A stretch of DNA of 64,000 nt from Halomonas sp. UBA3074 (GTDB taxonomy: Bacteria; Pseudomonadota; Gammaproteobacteria; Pseudomonadales; Halomonadaceae): NCBI RefSeq assembly GCF_002366715.1, contig NZ_DFBS01000012.1:152625-216624 (forward strand), read 5' to 3'. The notes below the pieces were generated by a model. The model saw only the letters and a list, made by a program, of their open reading frames with translations. It did no database searches and had not been told where the DNA came from. Each line of letters begins with the position of its first letter. Position 1 is the first letter of the stretch. Shown piece after piece: positions 51,676 through 60,156 of this stretch. The position numbers and the translations under genes are program-made.

Positions 51676-52953
51676 TCATTCCGGCGTGATGCGGTAAATG
51701 CTGCCTTCATCAACGGCGGTGTACAGGTCGCCATCCGGCCCTAGCACTATCGAGCGGAAACGTGCCGCCCCCATGGGTGGGGACATTTCGGCCACGTCGT
51801 TAACCGACAGACCGTCCTCGGCAATATCAATGACGTTGATGCGTTGCCCAACGGGGGTGCCGCCAAAACCAATCCCCAAAAAGCCAACGATCAGACGACC
51901 ATCCCACTCCCCCCACTGCTCACCGGTTAGAAACTCGGCAGAGGAGATGCCTTGGGAAAGCCCATCGTTGCCCCAGGCCGGTTTCATGGCATCGGGGTAG
52001 GTCTCGGTGTCGGTTACCGGCATATAGGCCGCCCGCTCCTTAGGGTCCATCCCTTCGCCCTGATTGGGTTCATAACCGCAGTAATCATCGGGGCAATCGC
52101 CACGACCCGCCATGTTGGGTTTCGGATCCCAACCACTGTTGCCACCATTGACCAGCGCATTGATCTCATCGGAGTGCCAAGGGCCATGTTCGGTCACGAT
52201 TGGCTGGCCGGTGCCTGGGTGGAAGGTAATGCCCTGAACGTTGCGGTGGCCATAGGTATAGATGCGTGGGTCAAACCCTTCCGGCGGCTCGTTACCTTCA
52301 GCAGCATTGCCATCACGATCAATGCGCAGCACCTTGCCCCCTAAACGGTCCGGCGACTGAGGAATCTCGCTGTTATGGTTATCGCCAGTCGTCACATACA
52401 GATAGCCATCTTCCGGGCTGAAACGGATTCGTCCACCATTATGGGCGCCAGCATCACCGAAGGGGTGGTCGGTCGCTTCAGGCTTGTAGGGAATGTCCTC
52501 GACGATATCGGTGCGATCGGCGACCTCATCAAAATCGCTGTTGACCGTCATGCGGAGCACGCGATTGGTGCGCGGCTCAGACATGTTGGACGCCGAGTAC
52601 ACATAGATCGTGCGATTTTTGTCAAAATCGGGATCGATCGCCACCCCGTTCATTCCCGCCTGCCCCTGGCAGACAAGATCCTCGGCGGTCGTGGCATAGT
52701 CATCGGTGCCTTCCATGCCTAGCAGATGTTGAACATCGCCATCGGGGAGCCGCACCGACAGGCCACGGCAGCGTTCGGTGAAAAACATCGTGCCATCTGG
52801 CAAAAAGGCCATATCCCAGGGATTTTCAAGGCCAGACAACACCTCGGTTTGGCTCAGTTCAGGGCCAGCGGCAATCGTGACTGCCGGTAAACCGGCGATG
52901 ACCGCCGCGGCGATGGCGGCACCTAGCGGTCGCAGTGTGGGTTTCGGGTACAT
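51676..52953 (-). CDS. PQQ-dependent sugar dehydrogenase (soluble GDH-like)
   Basis: Periplasmic six-bladed beta-propeller of 425 residues with a Sec signal peptide (AAIAAAVIAGLPAVTIAAG). The family blocks GLENPWDMAFLPDG, GDAGAHNGGRIRFSPEDG, GDNHN and YGHRNVQGITFHP include the catalytic His and Arg that contact PQQ and sugar in soluble glucose dehydrogenase and YliI. The start at 52953 is backed by AAGGAG. True substrate unknown; aldose oxidation coupled to the neighbouring cytochrome is likely. Confidence 0.87.
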   Translation of the reverse strand: MYPKPTLRPLGAAIAAAVIAGLPAVTIAAGPELSQTEVLSGLENPWDMAFLPDGTMFFTERCRGLSVRLPDGDVQHLLGMEGTDDYATTAEDLVCQGQAGMNGVAIDPDFDKNRTIYVYSASNMSEPRTNRVLRMTVNSDFDEVADRTDIVEDIPYKPEATDHPFGDAGAHNGGRIRFSPEDGYLYVTTGDNHNSEIPQSPDRLGGKVLRIDRDGNAAEGNEPPEGFDPRIYTYGHRNVQGITFHPGTGQPIVTEHGPWHSDEINALVNGGNSGWDPKPNMAGRGDCPDDYCGYEPNQGEGMDPKERAAYMPVTDTETYPDAMKPAWGNDGLSQGISSAEFLTGEQWGEWDGRLIVGFLGIGFGGTPVGQRINVIDIAEDGLSVNDVAEMSPPMGAARFRSIVLGPDGDLYTAVDEGSIYRITPE

Positions 52954-53228
52954 GGCAAGCACTCCTTCCGTACGTTGTTTGTAATTGTTGTTAACCTTGC
53001 ACGCGCTTATTGAGTTTAGATCGGCAATCAAAGCGGTCAATACGTCTTCTCAGTGAGTGCTTGATCAGAATATCTCAGGCAAGCATTCCGAGGGCTTAAA
53101 ACGTGGTGGCGAGCGCCCCACAGGCCAAAAATTGCCATTTATGTACAGTGAATGACGCATTACGACAACTATTCTCTGCTCACCGCGACACACTAGTAAG
53201 CGAATAAATCGTTACTAGAGAGCGCGCC

Positions 53229-54149
53229 ATGAATCGCAATGTCATCCTCACCTGTGCCGTCACTGGCGCCGGTGACACCACCGCCAAAAATCCCAACGTT
53301 CCCGTCACCCCCAAGGCCATCGCAGCGTCCTGCATCGAAGCGGCTCACGCCGGGGCCAGCATCGCGCATATCCACGTTCGCGACCCGGAAACCGGTGGCA
53401 TCAGCCACTCCACCGACCAGTTCCGCGAAGTAATGGAGCGCGTACGTGAAGCGGATGTGGATATCGTCATGAATATCACGGCGGGCGGCGGCGGCGATTG
53501 GATACCCGATGCCACAGACCCCACTCGCGGCGGACCCGGCACCGATATCCAAACGCCCGCAGAACGCCATGCCCCGGTGGGCGAACTGCTACCCGAACTG
53601 TGTACGCTGGATTGTGGCAGCCTAAACTTTGGCGACATGGTCTACGTCAACCCGGCTGACTGGCTGCGCGAGCACGCCCGCCTCGTTCAAGCCGCTGGCG
53701 TTAAGCCGGAGCTGGAGTGTTTTGACCTGGGCCACGTCTGGTTTGCCCGCCAGCTTCAGCAAGAGGGTCTGATCGATGGCGACCCGCTCTATCAGCTCTG
53801 CCTGGGTATCCCCTGGGGCGCCGAAGCGGACACCGAAACGATGCTGGCCATGCGCAACAAATTACCTACCAACGCCAACTGGGCCGCCTTCGGCATTGGC
53901 CGCCATCAAATGCCGATGGTAGCCCAAGCGGTGCTGCTTGGGGGCCACGCCCGCGTCGGCCTGGAAGACAATCTGTTTCTGGAAAAAGGCGTTCTGGCCA
54001 ATAACGGCCAACTGGTCGAAAAAGCGTCCACCCTTATCGAAAACCTCGGCGCCCGCGTCATGACCCCCGCAGAAACCCGCGCGCATCTCAAACTACGCGA
54101 CCCGGTGAGCGGACGTATCATGGGTAACACAGCAGGAGGTGAAGCATGA
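53229..54149 (+). CDS. cdhC: 3-dehydrocarnitine-cleaving enzyme (BKACE family), CdhC
   Basis: Zinc-dependent beta-keto acid cleavage enzyme of 306 residues. Metal-binding residues are in IAHIHVRDPETG and the ELECFDLGH segment. In the carnitine pathway it converts 3-dehydrocarnitine plus acetyl-CoA into betainyl-CoA and acetoacetate. The assignment rests on the fixed order with L-carnitine dehydrogenase and a thioesterase, as in Pseudomonas cdhCAB. It diverges from the PQQ dehydrogenase gene across 275 bases that must hold the carnitine promoter. Overlaps cdhA by four bases. Confidence 0.9.
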   Translation: MNRNVILTCAVTGAGDTTAKNPNVPVTPKAIAASCIEAAHAGASIAHIHVRDPETGGISHSTDQFREVMERVREADVDIVMNITAGGGGDWIPDATDPTRGGPGTDIQTPAERHAPVGELLPELCTLDCGSLNFGDMVYVNPADWLREHARLVQAAGVKPELECFDLGHVWFARQLQQEGLIDGDPLYQLCLGIPWGAEADTETMLAMRNKLPTNANWAAFGIGRHQMPMVAQAVLLGGHARVGLEDNLFLEKGVLANNGQLVEKASTLIENLGARVMTPAETRAHLKLRDPVSGRIMGNTAGGEA

Positions 54150-55099
54150 GCCGCTTAGCCGTTATTGGTACCGGTGTGATTGGCAACGGTTGGATCGTCC
54201 GCGCCCTCGCCCAAGGGTGGGACGTCGTCGCTTTCGACCCGGACCCCAACGCGCCAGCGCGCACCCAATCGTTTATCGATAATGCCTGGCCCTCGTTAAC
54301 CCAGCTCGGCTTGGCAGCCAATGCGAGCCCTCGGCGGTTGACCTTTGCGGATACGATTGAAAATGCCGTGGATGGCGCTGACTTGATTCAGGAAAACGTG
54401 CCCGAGCGCCTGCCGCTCAAGCAAGAGATCTTGGCCTCTATCGATGCGGCTGCCGCACCGGAAGTGATCATTGGCTCGTCTACCTCCGGCTTCAAACCTA
54501 CCGACCTACAGCAGCAGTGCCAAACAGCGCCTGGCCGCGTGATCGTCGCCCACCCTTTCAACCCAGTGTATCTGCTCCCCTTGGTCGAGCTGGTGGGCGG
54601 TGAGGCCACCCAGCCCACGCAGATCGAAAGTGCCCAAGGGCTGTATCAATCGCTCGCCATGCGCCCGCTGGTGGTTCGCCGTGAGATTGAAGGCCATATC
54701 GCCGACCGCTTGATGGAAGCGCTGTGGCGGGAAGCCCTGCACTTGGTCAACGATGGCGTGGCCACCACCGAAGAGATCGATGCCGCCGTTGTTTACGGCT
54801 GCGGGTTGCGCTGGTCGCTGATGGGCACCTTCCTCACCTTCCACCTCGCCGGTGGCGAACCCGGCATGCGCCACATGCTGGAGCAGTTTGGTCCCGCCTT
54901 AAAACTGCCCTGGACCAAGCTGGAAGCCCCCGAGCTGACCGATGAGTTGATCGATAAAGTGGTCGAAGGCTGCGAACACCAGACAGCTGGCCGCTCGGTC
55001 GCGACGCTGGATCGCCGCAGGGATGACTTTTTAGTCGAGCTGATGGAAGTAGTACAGAAATACTGGCCGGAAGCCGAAGGCTTAAAGGGGCGTATTTAA
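54146..55099 (+). CDS. cdhA: L-carnitine dehydrogenase
   Basis: NAD-dependent oxidoreductase of 317 residues from the 3-hydroxyacyl-CoA dehydrogenase superfamily: nucleotide motif VIGTGVIGNGW, the DLIQENVPERLPLK segment and catalytic His in VAHPFNPVYLLPL. It oxidises L-carnitine to 3-dehydrocarnitine, also called LcdH. Its stop overlaps the thioesterase start as TAATG. Some bacteria fuse it to the thioesterase; here the two are separate proteins. Confidence 0.92.
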   Translation: MSRLAVIGTGVIGNGWIVRALAQGWDVVAFDPDPNAPARTQSFIDNAWPSLTQLGLAANASPRRLTFADTIENAVDGADLIQENVPERLPLKQEILASIDAAAAPEVIIGSSTSGFKPTDLQQQCQTAPGRVIVAHPFNPVYLLPLVELVGGEATQPTQIESAQGLYQSLAMRPLVVRREIEGHIADRLMEALWREALHLVNDGVATTEEIDAAVVYGCGLRWSLMGTFLTFHLAGGEPGMRHMLEQFGPALKLPWTKLEAPELTDELIDKVVEGCEHQTAGRSVATLDRRRDDFLVELMEVVQKYWPEAEGLKGRI

Positions 55100-55554
55100 T
55101 GATCATTCTGGAAACCCAGGTCGTTGCTGACTGGGTCGACTACAACGGACACATGAACGACGCGGCGTATGCCCGCGTCTTTTCCCAGGCCTGTGAAGCG
55201 CTGATTGATCAGATAGGCTTGGATGAAGCAGGCCGTGAACACTATGGCTACACGATCTATACCCTGGAAACGCATCTCTGCTATCGGCGTGAAGCGCATC
55301 AAGACCAGCCGCTCACTATTGATCTAACGCTGCTAGATAGCGATGCCAAACGGCTGCACGTGTTTTTCGCTATGTTCGATGACGAGGCCAATCTGTTGGC
55401 CACCAGCGAGCAGATGCTGATGGGCATGAAGCAAGCATCAGGCCGACCAAGCCCCTTCCCCGAAGCGGTCACACAGCGCATCGCCGAACTCCCTAGTGCA
55501 AACCGCGACGCTTGGCCGGAGTTGGCTGGCCGCTCTATCGGCATTCGTCGTTAA
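55099..55554 (+). CDS. cdhB: Hotdog thioesterase CdhB (betainyl-CoA)
   Basis: 4HBT-type hotdog protein of 151 residues with the catalytic-region motif VDYNGHMNDAAYARVF. As third gene of the carnitine operon it should hydrolyse betainyl-CoA to glycine betaine, the compatible solute. The one-base start/stop overlap with cdhA implies coupled translation. Confidence 0.88.
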   Translation: MIILETQVVADWVDYNGHMNDAAYARVFSQACEALIDQIGLDEAGREHYGYTIYTLETHLCYRREAHQDQPLTIDLTLLDSDAKRLHVFFAMFDDEANLLATSEQMLMGMKQASGRPSPFPEAVTQRIAELPSANRDAWPELAGRSIGIRR

Positions 55555-55569
55555 CAGGGAGCCCACGCG

Positions 55570-56391
55570 ATGAACGTAGAGGCGTTTAATCAGCGCTTTG
55601 GCGCGGGGCTCGAGGTAATGGCAGACATGCCATTACCCCAAGCACGGCGCGCCTACGATAAACTTTGCAGCACCTTCACCCCACCCGGCCCAGACGGCAT
55701 GCGGGTTGAAGATAGCGTGATAGAAAGCGTCAGCGTGCGCCGTTTTATTCCCCAGTCATCCACGCCTGGCGCCATACTGTTTATCCATGGGGGAGGCTTT
55801 ACGATTGGCTCCGTCGATAGCCACCATGGCACCGCCGCCAGCTTGGCCCAGGCGCTCAATCACGAAGTGGTCAGCGTGAACTACCGGCTTGCGCCAGAAG
55901 TAGATTACCCCGTCATGCTGGCAGAGTGCCGTACGGTATTAGATGCCCTTCAGCCAAGCGCCCTGGTCGGTGATAGTGCGGGCGGGCGGCTCGCGATTGA
56001 CCTTGCCCACTCGTTGAACGATGCACCGCCGCTGGGGTTAATCTATCCACCGGTCGGTGAGCTTTCCCTGGCGTGCCTGGGGAAGGATGCACCGCTACTG
56101 TCACGTCGCGATATAGTGAGCATTCGGGCGCAATGCCCAGAAATCATCGCCACTGAGCGGGATCGCAGCCCACCGGCTTCGGGTATCGAAATACTTACCG
56201 TAGAGCACGACCCGTTGACGCGGCCAATCGAAGCCGCGGCGGCAGAATGGCGCCTTGAAGGTGCCTCGATAGGCTATCGCTGCGCACCGCAGATGGTGCA
56301 TGGCGCCCTTCATGCTCAATCTCAATTAGCCGAGATGGGGAACGCCTGGCAGGCGTTTTGTCAGGCACTAAAAAAGCGCCTTAAACCATAA
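55570..56391 (+). CDS. Alpha/beta hydrolase, acylcarnitine-hydrolase-like
   Basis: Hormone-sensitive-lipase-type esterase of 273 residues: oxyanion-hole HGGGFTIGS, nucleophile elbow GDSAGG, acid in EHDPLTRP and probable His in MVHGALH. It is the last gene of the carnitine operon. In Pseudomonas aeruginosa a related esterase in the same setting (HocS) frees carnitine from short-chain acylcarnitines, so that role is suggested. The last codons and the stop lie inside the terminator stem. Confidence 0.82.
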   Translation: MNVEAFNQRFGAGLEVMADMPLPQARRAYDKLCSTFTPPGPDGMRVEDSVIESVSVRRFIPQSSTPGAILFIHGGGFTIGSVDSHHGTAASLAQALNHEVVSVNYRLAPEVDYPVMLAECRTVLDALQPSALVGDSAGGRLAIDLAHSLNDAPPLGLIYPPVGELSLACLGKDAPLLSRRDIVSIRAQCPEIIATERDRSPPASGIEILTVEHDPLTRPIEAAAAEWRLEGASIGYRCAPQMVHGALHAQSQLAEMGNAWQAFCQALKKRLKP

Positions 56392-56400
56392 GGCGCTTTT
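56372..56400. terminator. Bidirectional terminator between hydrolase and binding protein
   Basis: AAAAGCGCCTTA (56372-56383) pairs perfectly with TAAGGCGCTTTT (56389-56400) around a five-base loop. The right-hand T-run serves the plus-strand carnitine operon and the A-run at the left serves the minus-strand binding-protein gene. The TAA stop of the hydrolase is part of the right arm. Confidence 0.92.
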
Positions 56401-56434
56401 CGTGGGGCGTCGTGGGGGCTAGGTTATCGGGCGG

Positions 56435-57388
56435 TTAAGCGCCGAACTGAGCCCTTACCTGCTCGATGGCGGATTCACCCTCGCGGGTTTCGACACCTTC
56501 CATCCAAGCGGCAACGGTATCTAAGTTGTTGCCAATCCACTCTTGGGCCACTTCATCAGCTGGGCGCTCTTCATAGCTGTATTCGTGCACCCACTCGTTC
56601 TGGTCTTCAATGGCGACCACGTACTGGGATAGAAAGCGGTGCGCTTGGGGGGCTTCCTCAGCCAGGCTGGCAGGCGTAATGGTCCACACCGTGCTTTCAA
56701 TTGCAGCGACACCCGCGTCATCGCTGTCCGCCAAATAGGCTAAATCGAAGCTTACGTTCATCCAGTGCGGTTCCCAACCGACAAACGTCACCCACTCCTC
56801 GTCAGCCATTTTTTGCTCTGCCTGGGCAAGCATGGCCGAGGTCGAGCTTTCGCGCAGTTGCCAATCACCCAGCCCCGCGAGGTCATTGTCGATCGCGTTT
56901 AGAATCGCCTCATTGATCCCGGTACCCGCTTCGATGCCCTGGATTTCACCGTCGAACTGATCGTAATGGGCGGCCAATTCAGCCACCGTGGTGACACCGG
57001 CATCGTAAACGTACTGAGGCACCACCAAACCCGAATTGGCGCCACTGATATTGGAAACCACTTTTTCGACTTTCCCGTCCGCAACCAACGGCTCTACCAT
57101 ATCCGTCTGTACCGGATACCAGCCGCCTAGATAGATTTCCAGATCGTTACGCGACAAGCCTTCCAGAATCACGCTCACGGCCAAATCTTGCTGACGCGTT
57201 TCGTAACCCATCGTCTCCAACAGTTGCGCAGCCACTTCTGACTTAACCGTGACACCGGGCCAAGGCGGCACACCAAAGCGCAGCTCATCGAGCTCTGCCA
57301 TGGCAGGCGTGGCAGCAAACGCCGAAAGTAAAAAGCCCGCTTTGAGCGACAGCGACTTGGCAACGAAAGACTTGGCAGGAAAGGACAT
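56435..57388 (-). CDS. Orphan quaternary-amine ABC substrate-binding protein, CaiX-like
   Basis: OpuAC/ProX-type periplasmic binding protein of 317 residues with a Sec signal peptide (cleavage after TPAMA). Family features are LRFGVPPWPGVTVKSE, the aromatic WYPVQTDMVEP segment and FVGWEPHWMN, the aromatic box for trimethylammonium groups. No permease or ATPase gene is beside it. In Pseudomonas, CaiX is likewise an unlinked carnitine-binding protein that uses a shared choline/betaine core transporter. It may form an operon with cdhR upstream (57-base gap). Confidence 0.87.
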   Translation of the reverse strand: MSFPAKSFVAKSLSLKAGFLLSAFAATPAMAELDELRFGVPPWPGVTVKSEVAAQLLETMGYETRQQDLAVSVILEGLSRNDLEIYLGGWYPVQTDMVEPLVADGKVEKVVSNISGANSGLVVPQYVYDAGVTTVAELAAHYDQFDGEIQGIEAGTGINEAILNAIDNDLAGLGDWQLRESSTSAMLAQAEQKMADEEWVTFVGWEPHWMNVSFDLAYLADSDDAGVAAIESTVWTITPASLAEEAPQAHRFLSQYVVAIEDQNEWVHEYSYEERPADEVAQEWIGNNLDTVAAWMEGVETREGESAIEQVRAQFGA

Positions 57389-57445
57389 AGCAGAGAACCT
57401 CTTATTTATTGGGTTCAGTCAGTATGCGCGGCTGCCTCCCCACTA

Positions 57446-58462
57446 CTAGTCACTAAGCGACACTTCACCGCCATTAGACGACATTTCTGCCGCCTCTTTC
57501 GCTTTTTCTCGCACTTGCCGGGGTGAATACCCATAATGCGTGCGAAAGGCGCGCGCAAAGCTCGATGAGGAGCTAAACCCACAGGCTAAGCCTACCGCGA
57601 GTACCGCCAAATCTGTTTCGGCCAGCAGCCGCCGGGCGCGCTTAATGCGCAGCTGCAGGTACCACTGGCGCGGGGTGACCTCCAACTCTTGTTCGAATAA
57701 GCGCTGCAACTGGCGAACCGACACCTCTACCCGGCTGGCAACGTCCTCGAGCGCAAGTGGCTCTTCCAAGTTCTGCTCCATGAGCGCCACCGCCTCCACC
57801 ACTCGCCGGTTATGCGTCCCCAGGCGTTTTACCAATGCCATGCGCTGCTGGTCGCTACGGGTGCGGATACGGTCATGGATAAGTTGCTCGGAAACATCGA
57901 TGGCCAATTTTGCGCCATGGCGCCGTGCAATCACTTCCAGCGACATATCCATGGCCGCTGCCCCACCTGCACAAGAGAAACGCCGATCGCCCAGCGCATA
58001 CAGTTCATCGGTGGTTTCAATACCGGGAAAGCGCTCACGAAAGGCCGGCAGGCTCTCCCAATGCAGCGCCACTCGTTCGTGCTTTAACAGGCCGGTTGCC
58101 GCGAGCAAAAACGCGCCTGTGTCGATACCGCCCAGGCAACAGCCGGCCTGATCCAACTGATGAAGCCAGGCCATTAGCGGCCGGCTAAGATGCGCTTCTG
58201 GCGTAAAGCCACTGCATACCGCTAACGACGGTAAGTGGTGTACCTCAGACGTTGCCTGGTCGGCGATCAGCGTCATGCCGTTAGACGCCGTTACCGGCCC
58301 GCCATCTGCACTGATCAGCGTCCAATCGAACAACGGGCGGTTTGCAATGCGATTCGCGATCCGCAAAGGCTCCACGGCGGCAAAAAAAGCCATCATCGAA
58401 TACTGCGGTAACAATAAAAAGCCCACCATTTCCGGGAGTGGGCCTTGGTAATTAAGACGCAT
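57446..58462 (-). CDS. cdhR: GATase1-AraC regulator, CdhR-like
   Basis: The 338-residue regulator has an N-terminal class-I glutamine-amidotransferase-like (DJ-1-type) sensor domain in which the nucleophile position reads GGIDTGAFLLA (no Cys). The C-terminal AraC double HTH has LALEDVASRVEVSVRQLQRL and VGLACGFSSSSSFARAFR. This is the GbdR/CdhR/ArgR-like group. Next to carnitine genes it should be the carnitine-responsive activator. The ATG at 58462 is preferred over a TTG at 58474. Confidence 0.86.
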   Translation of the reverse strand: MRLNYQGPLPEMVGFLLLPQYSMMAFFAAVEPLRIANRIANRPLFDWTLISADGGPVTASNGMTLIADQATSEVHHLPSLAVCSGFTPEAHLSRPLMAWLHQLDQAGCCLGGIDTGAFLLAATGLLKHERVALHWESLPAFRERFPGIETTDELYALGDRRFSCAGGAAAMDMSLEVIARRHGAKLAIDVSEQLIHDRIRTRSDQQRMALVKRLGTHNRRVVEAVALMEQNLEEPLALEDVASRVEVSVRQLQRLFEQELEVTPRQWYLQLRIKRARRLLAETDLAVLAVGLACGFSSSSSFARAFRTHYGYSPRQVREKAKEAAEMSSNGGEVSLSD

Positions 58463-58503
58463 CGCTATACTCAACGTCGGTCATAAAGGGTACCAAAAAG
58501 GCG

Positions 58504-58788
58504 CTAGTCATTATCGAGACGTTCAGAGCGGTAAAGCTGCCACTGATTTTCGACCCGGCCATCCGGCAAGCGGCAATAACGCCCCGTTCCCAGGCGCGTT
58601 TCTTGTACTTCGGTTTCACCCCCCAAGCTTTCACAATACTCGGCGGCGCGCTGGGTCATTGGGTTTGGGGAGTGCTCACCACCCTTTTGCGTGGCACAGC
58701 CCGCCACGACCAAGAAAACGGTGAATAGGCATACGCGCTGCGCTTTCATTTTCATCCCGGTTGCACGTCGCGTTGAACTTAACGGCAT
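58504..58788 (-). CDS. DUF333-family lipoprotein
   Basis: The 94-residue predicted lipoprotein has lipobox VVAGC (Cys near residue 31) and the DUF333 pattern NPMTQRAAEYCESLGG with the later Cys in GRYCRLPDG. Inner Met codons (58755, 58749) would give a more usual signal peptide, but TAGGAGG lies five bases before the ATG at 58788, so a long basic n-region is accepted. The family was once annotated as putative hemolysin; no function is shown. Confidence 0.82.
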   Translation of the reverse strand: MPLSSTRRATGMKMKAQRVCLFTVFLVVAGCATQKGGEHSPNPMTQRAAEYCESLGGETEVQETRLGTGRYCRLPDGRVENQWQLYRSERLDND

Positions 58789-58990
58789 GACAGCCTCCTA
58801 ATGATTACTGGCACATTGGTGTTTAGCTTAGTGGGGTAAGGTGATGGTGGCTACTCTACAAGGCTACTTTACCGAGGCGACATAGCCCCCACTGAGCTCC
58901 GCCATAGGCGCGGAAATCGGACGATGGTTGCCGGGGTCGGTAATGTCAGCTAGGATAAAAGTTGTACCAATTCATAAGGAGTGTGAAGTT

Positions 58991-59479
58991 ATGTCCAGCC
59001 CTGAACATAAGCAAAAGATCTGGAAGATGATCAAGGATATCAAAGTGGGTATGCTCGTCACCTCGGATCACGATACCCCCCGAGCTCGCCCCATGCACTT
59101 AGTGCAAGAATAGTACGACGGCACGTTATGGTTCTTTACGCGTCGCAGCGCTGAAAAAGTGATTGAAACCGAAAGTGACCACGATGTGTGTCTGAGCTTT
59201 TCTGATCAGGAAGACGGTGTGTACGTGTCGCTATCCGGTAAAGCCAACCTGATCGACAACCGTGACCTTATCGAAAAATATTGGAACCCCTTCGTGGCGG
59301 CTTGGTTTCCTGAAGGTAAAGATGACCCAGACGTGGCACTGTTAGAAATCAAAGTACACATGGGTGAGCACTGGAAGGCCAAAGAGAGCAAAACCTTCCA
59401 GCTTTATGAAATAGCGAAAGCTAACCTCAAAAAAGATGCCACACCGGATCTAGGTGAGAATGAAAAATTCGGCGGCTAA
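58991..59479 (+). pseudogene. Pyridoxamine-5'-phosphate-oxidase-like stress protein, interrupted by TAG
   Basis: A split-barrel flavin-binding protein of about 162 codons, general stress protein 26-like. From the ATG at 58991, with AAGGAG nine bases before it, the frame reads through MSSPEHKQKIWKMIKD to HLVQE, meets TAG at 59111-59113, and continues in the same frame as YDGTLWFFT to the natural TAA at 59477-59479. The residues on both sides are the normal family sequence with nothing lost, so the TAG replaces one sense codon (GAG or CAG would fit). A recent nonsense mutation or a sequencing error is most likely. Confidence 0.85.
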
Positions 59480-60026
59480 TCGCCTCTATAAGCACCCCGC
59501 TTGCGGGGTGCTTTTCAGTTTGGCAATGCTGATGGGTGCCAGCAGTGCACTGGCGAGCGGCGAATCTACTGGCGATGACGCCAGCGCGGAAAGCCAGTGT
59601 GAACTCACTGATCAAAAGCAGGCCATGCTCACGCTGATCAACAAGGCACGCAGCCAACAGCGGCAGTGCGGCGAGCAATACTTTGAGCCAGTGGATGCGT
59701 TAACTTGGAATTGTAAGCTGGAAGCAGCGGCTGAACGACACTCTCAAGACATGGCGGAAAATGACTATTTCAGCCATACCGCGCCGGATGGCAGCGGGAT
59801 TGAGCAGCGTATCAATCACCAGGATTACGTATGGCAAGCCGTGGGTGAAAATATCGCCGCTGGGCACACATCAGCCTCTGCCGTTGTGGAAGGTTGGTTG
59901 GCAAGCCCTGGCCACTGCCAAAACATCATGAACGGTACGTTTACCGAGATGGGCATGGCAAAAGCGCGCAACCCCCAATCACGCTATGAAACCTACTGGA
60001 CACAGACGCTAGGCAACGCCCGCTAA
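59460..60026 (+). CDS. Secreted CAP-domain protein
   Basis: CAP/SCP (PR-1-like) protein of 188 residues. Signal peptide about 1-34 (ending ASSALASG), then the CAP domain with LINKARSQQRQCG, AAAERHSQDMAENDYFSH, GENIAAGHT and WLASPGHCQNIMN, the last with the conserved His. The start is uncertain: ATG at 59460 (or GTG at 59454) overlaps the end of the stress-protein gene, and a perfect terminator hairpin lies within the signal-peptide codons. No later Met leaves a usable signal peptide. Confidence 0.8.
   Translation: MKNSAANRLYKHPACGVLFSLAMLMGASSALASGESTGDDASAESQCELTDQKQAMLTLINKARSQQRQCGEQYFEPVDALTWNCKLEAAAERHSQDMAENDYFSHTAPDGSGIEQRINHQDYVWQAVGENIAAGHTSASAVVEGWLASPGHCQNIMNGTFTEMGMAKARNPQSRYETYWTQTLGNAR
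59490..59516 (+). terminator. Terminator hairpin after the stress-protein gene, inside CAP ORF
   Basis: AAGCACCCCGC (59490-59500) and GCGGGGTGCTT (59503-59513) form a perfect 11-base stem with a tight loop, followed by TT and a T-rich stretch. It starts 10 bases after the stress-protein stop, the expected position for its terminator. It also lies in codons of the CAP signal peptide, so transcription from the upstream promoter into the CAP gene is probably attenuated. Confidence 0.75.
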
Positions 60027-60156
60027 GCACATCAGCTCCACACCCATAGCGGTATTCCGACCGCCATGGTCAAGTCGTGATTGAGTGATGATGGAGTAAA
60101 GAGCACAGGGGTAAGAACGGCTTCAAGCAATGCCGTTAGATCATCAACCGCCCAGT

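Noticed and set aside
57540..58151. 203-codon plus-strand frame
   Set aside because: Antisense shadow of the cdhR-like gene, which has clear AraC and DJ-1-like domains in the other strand.
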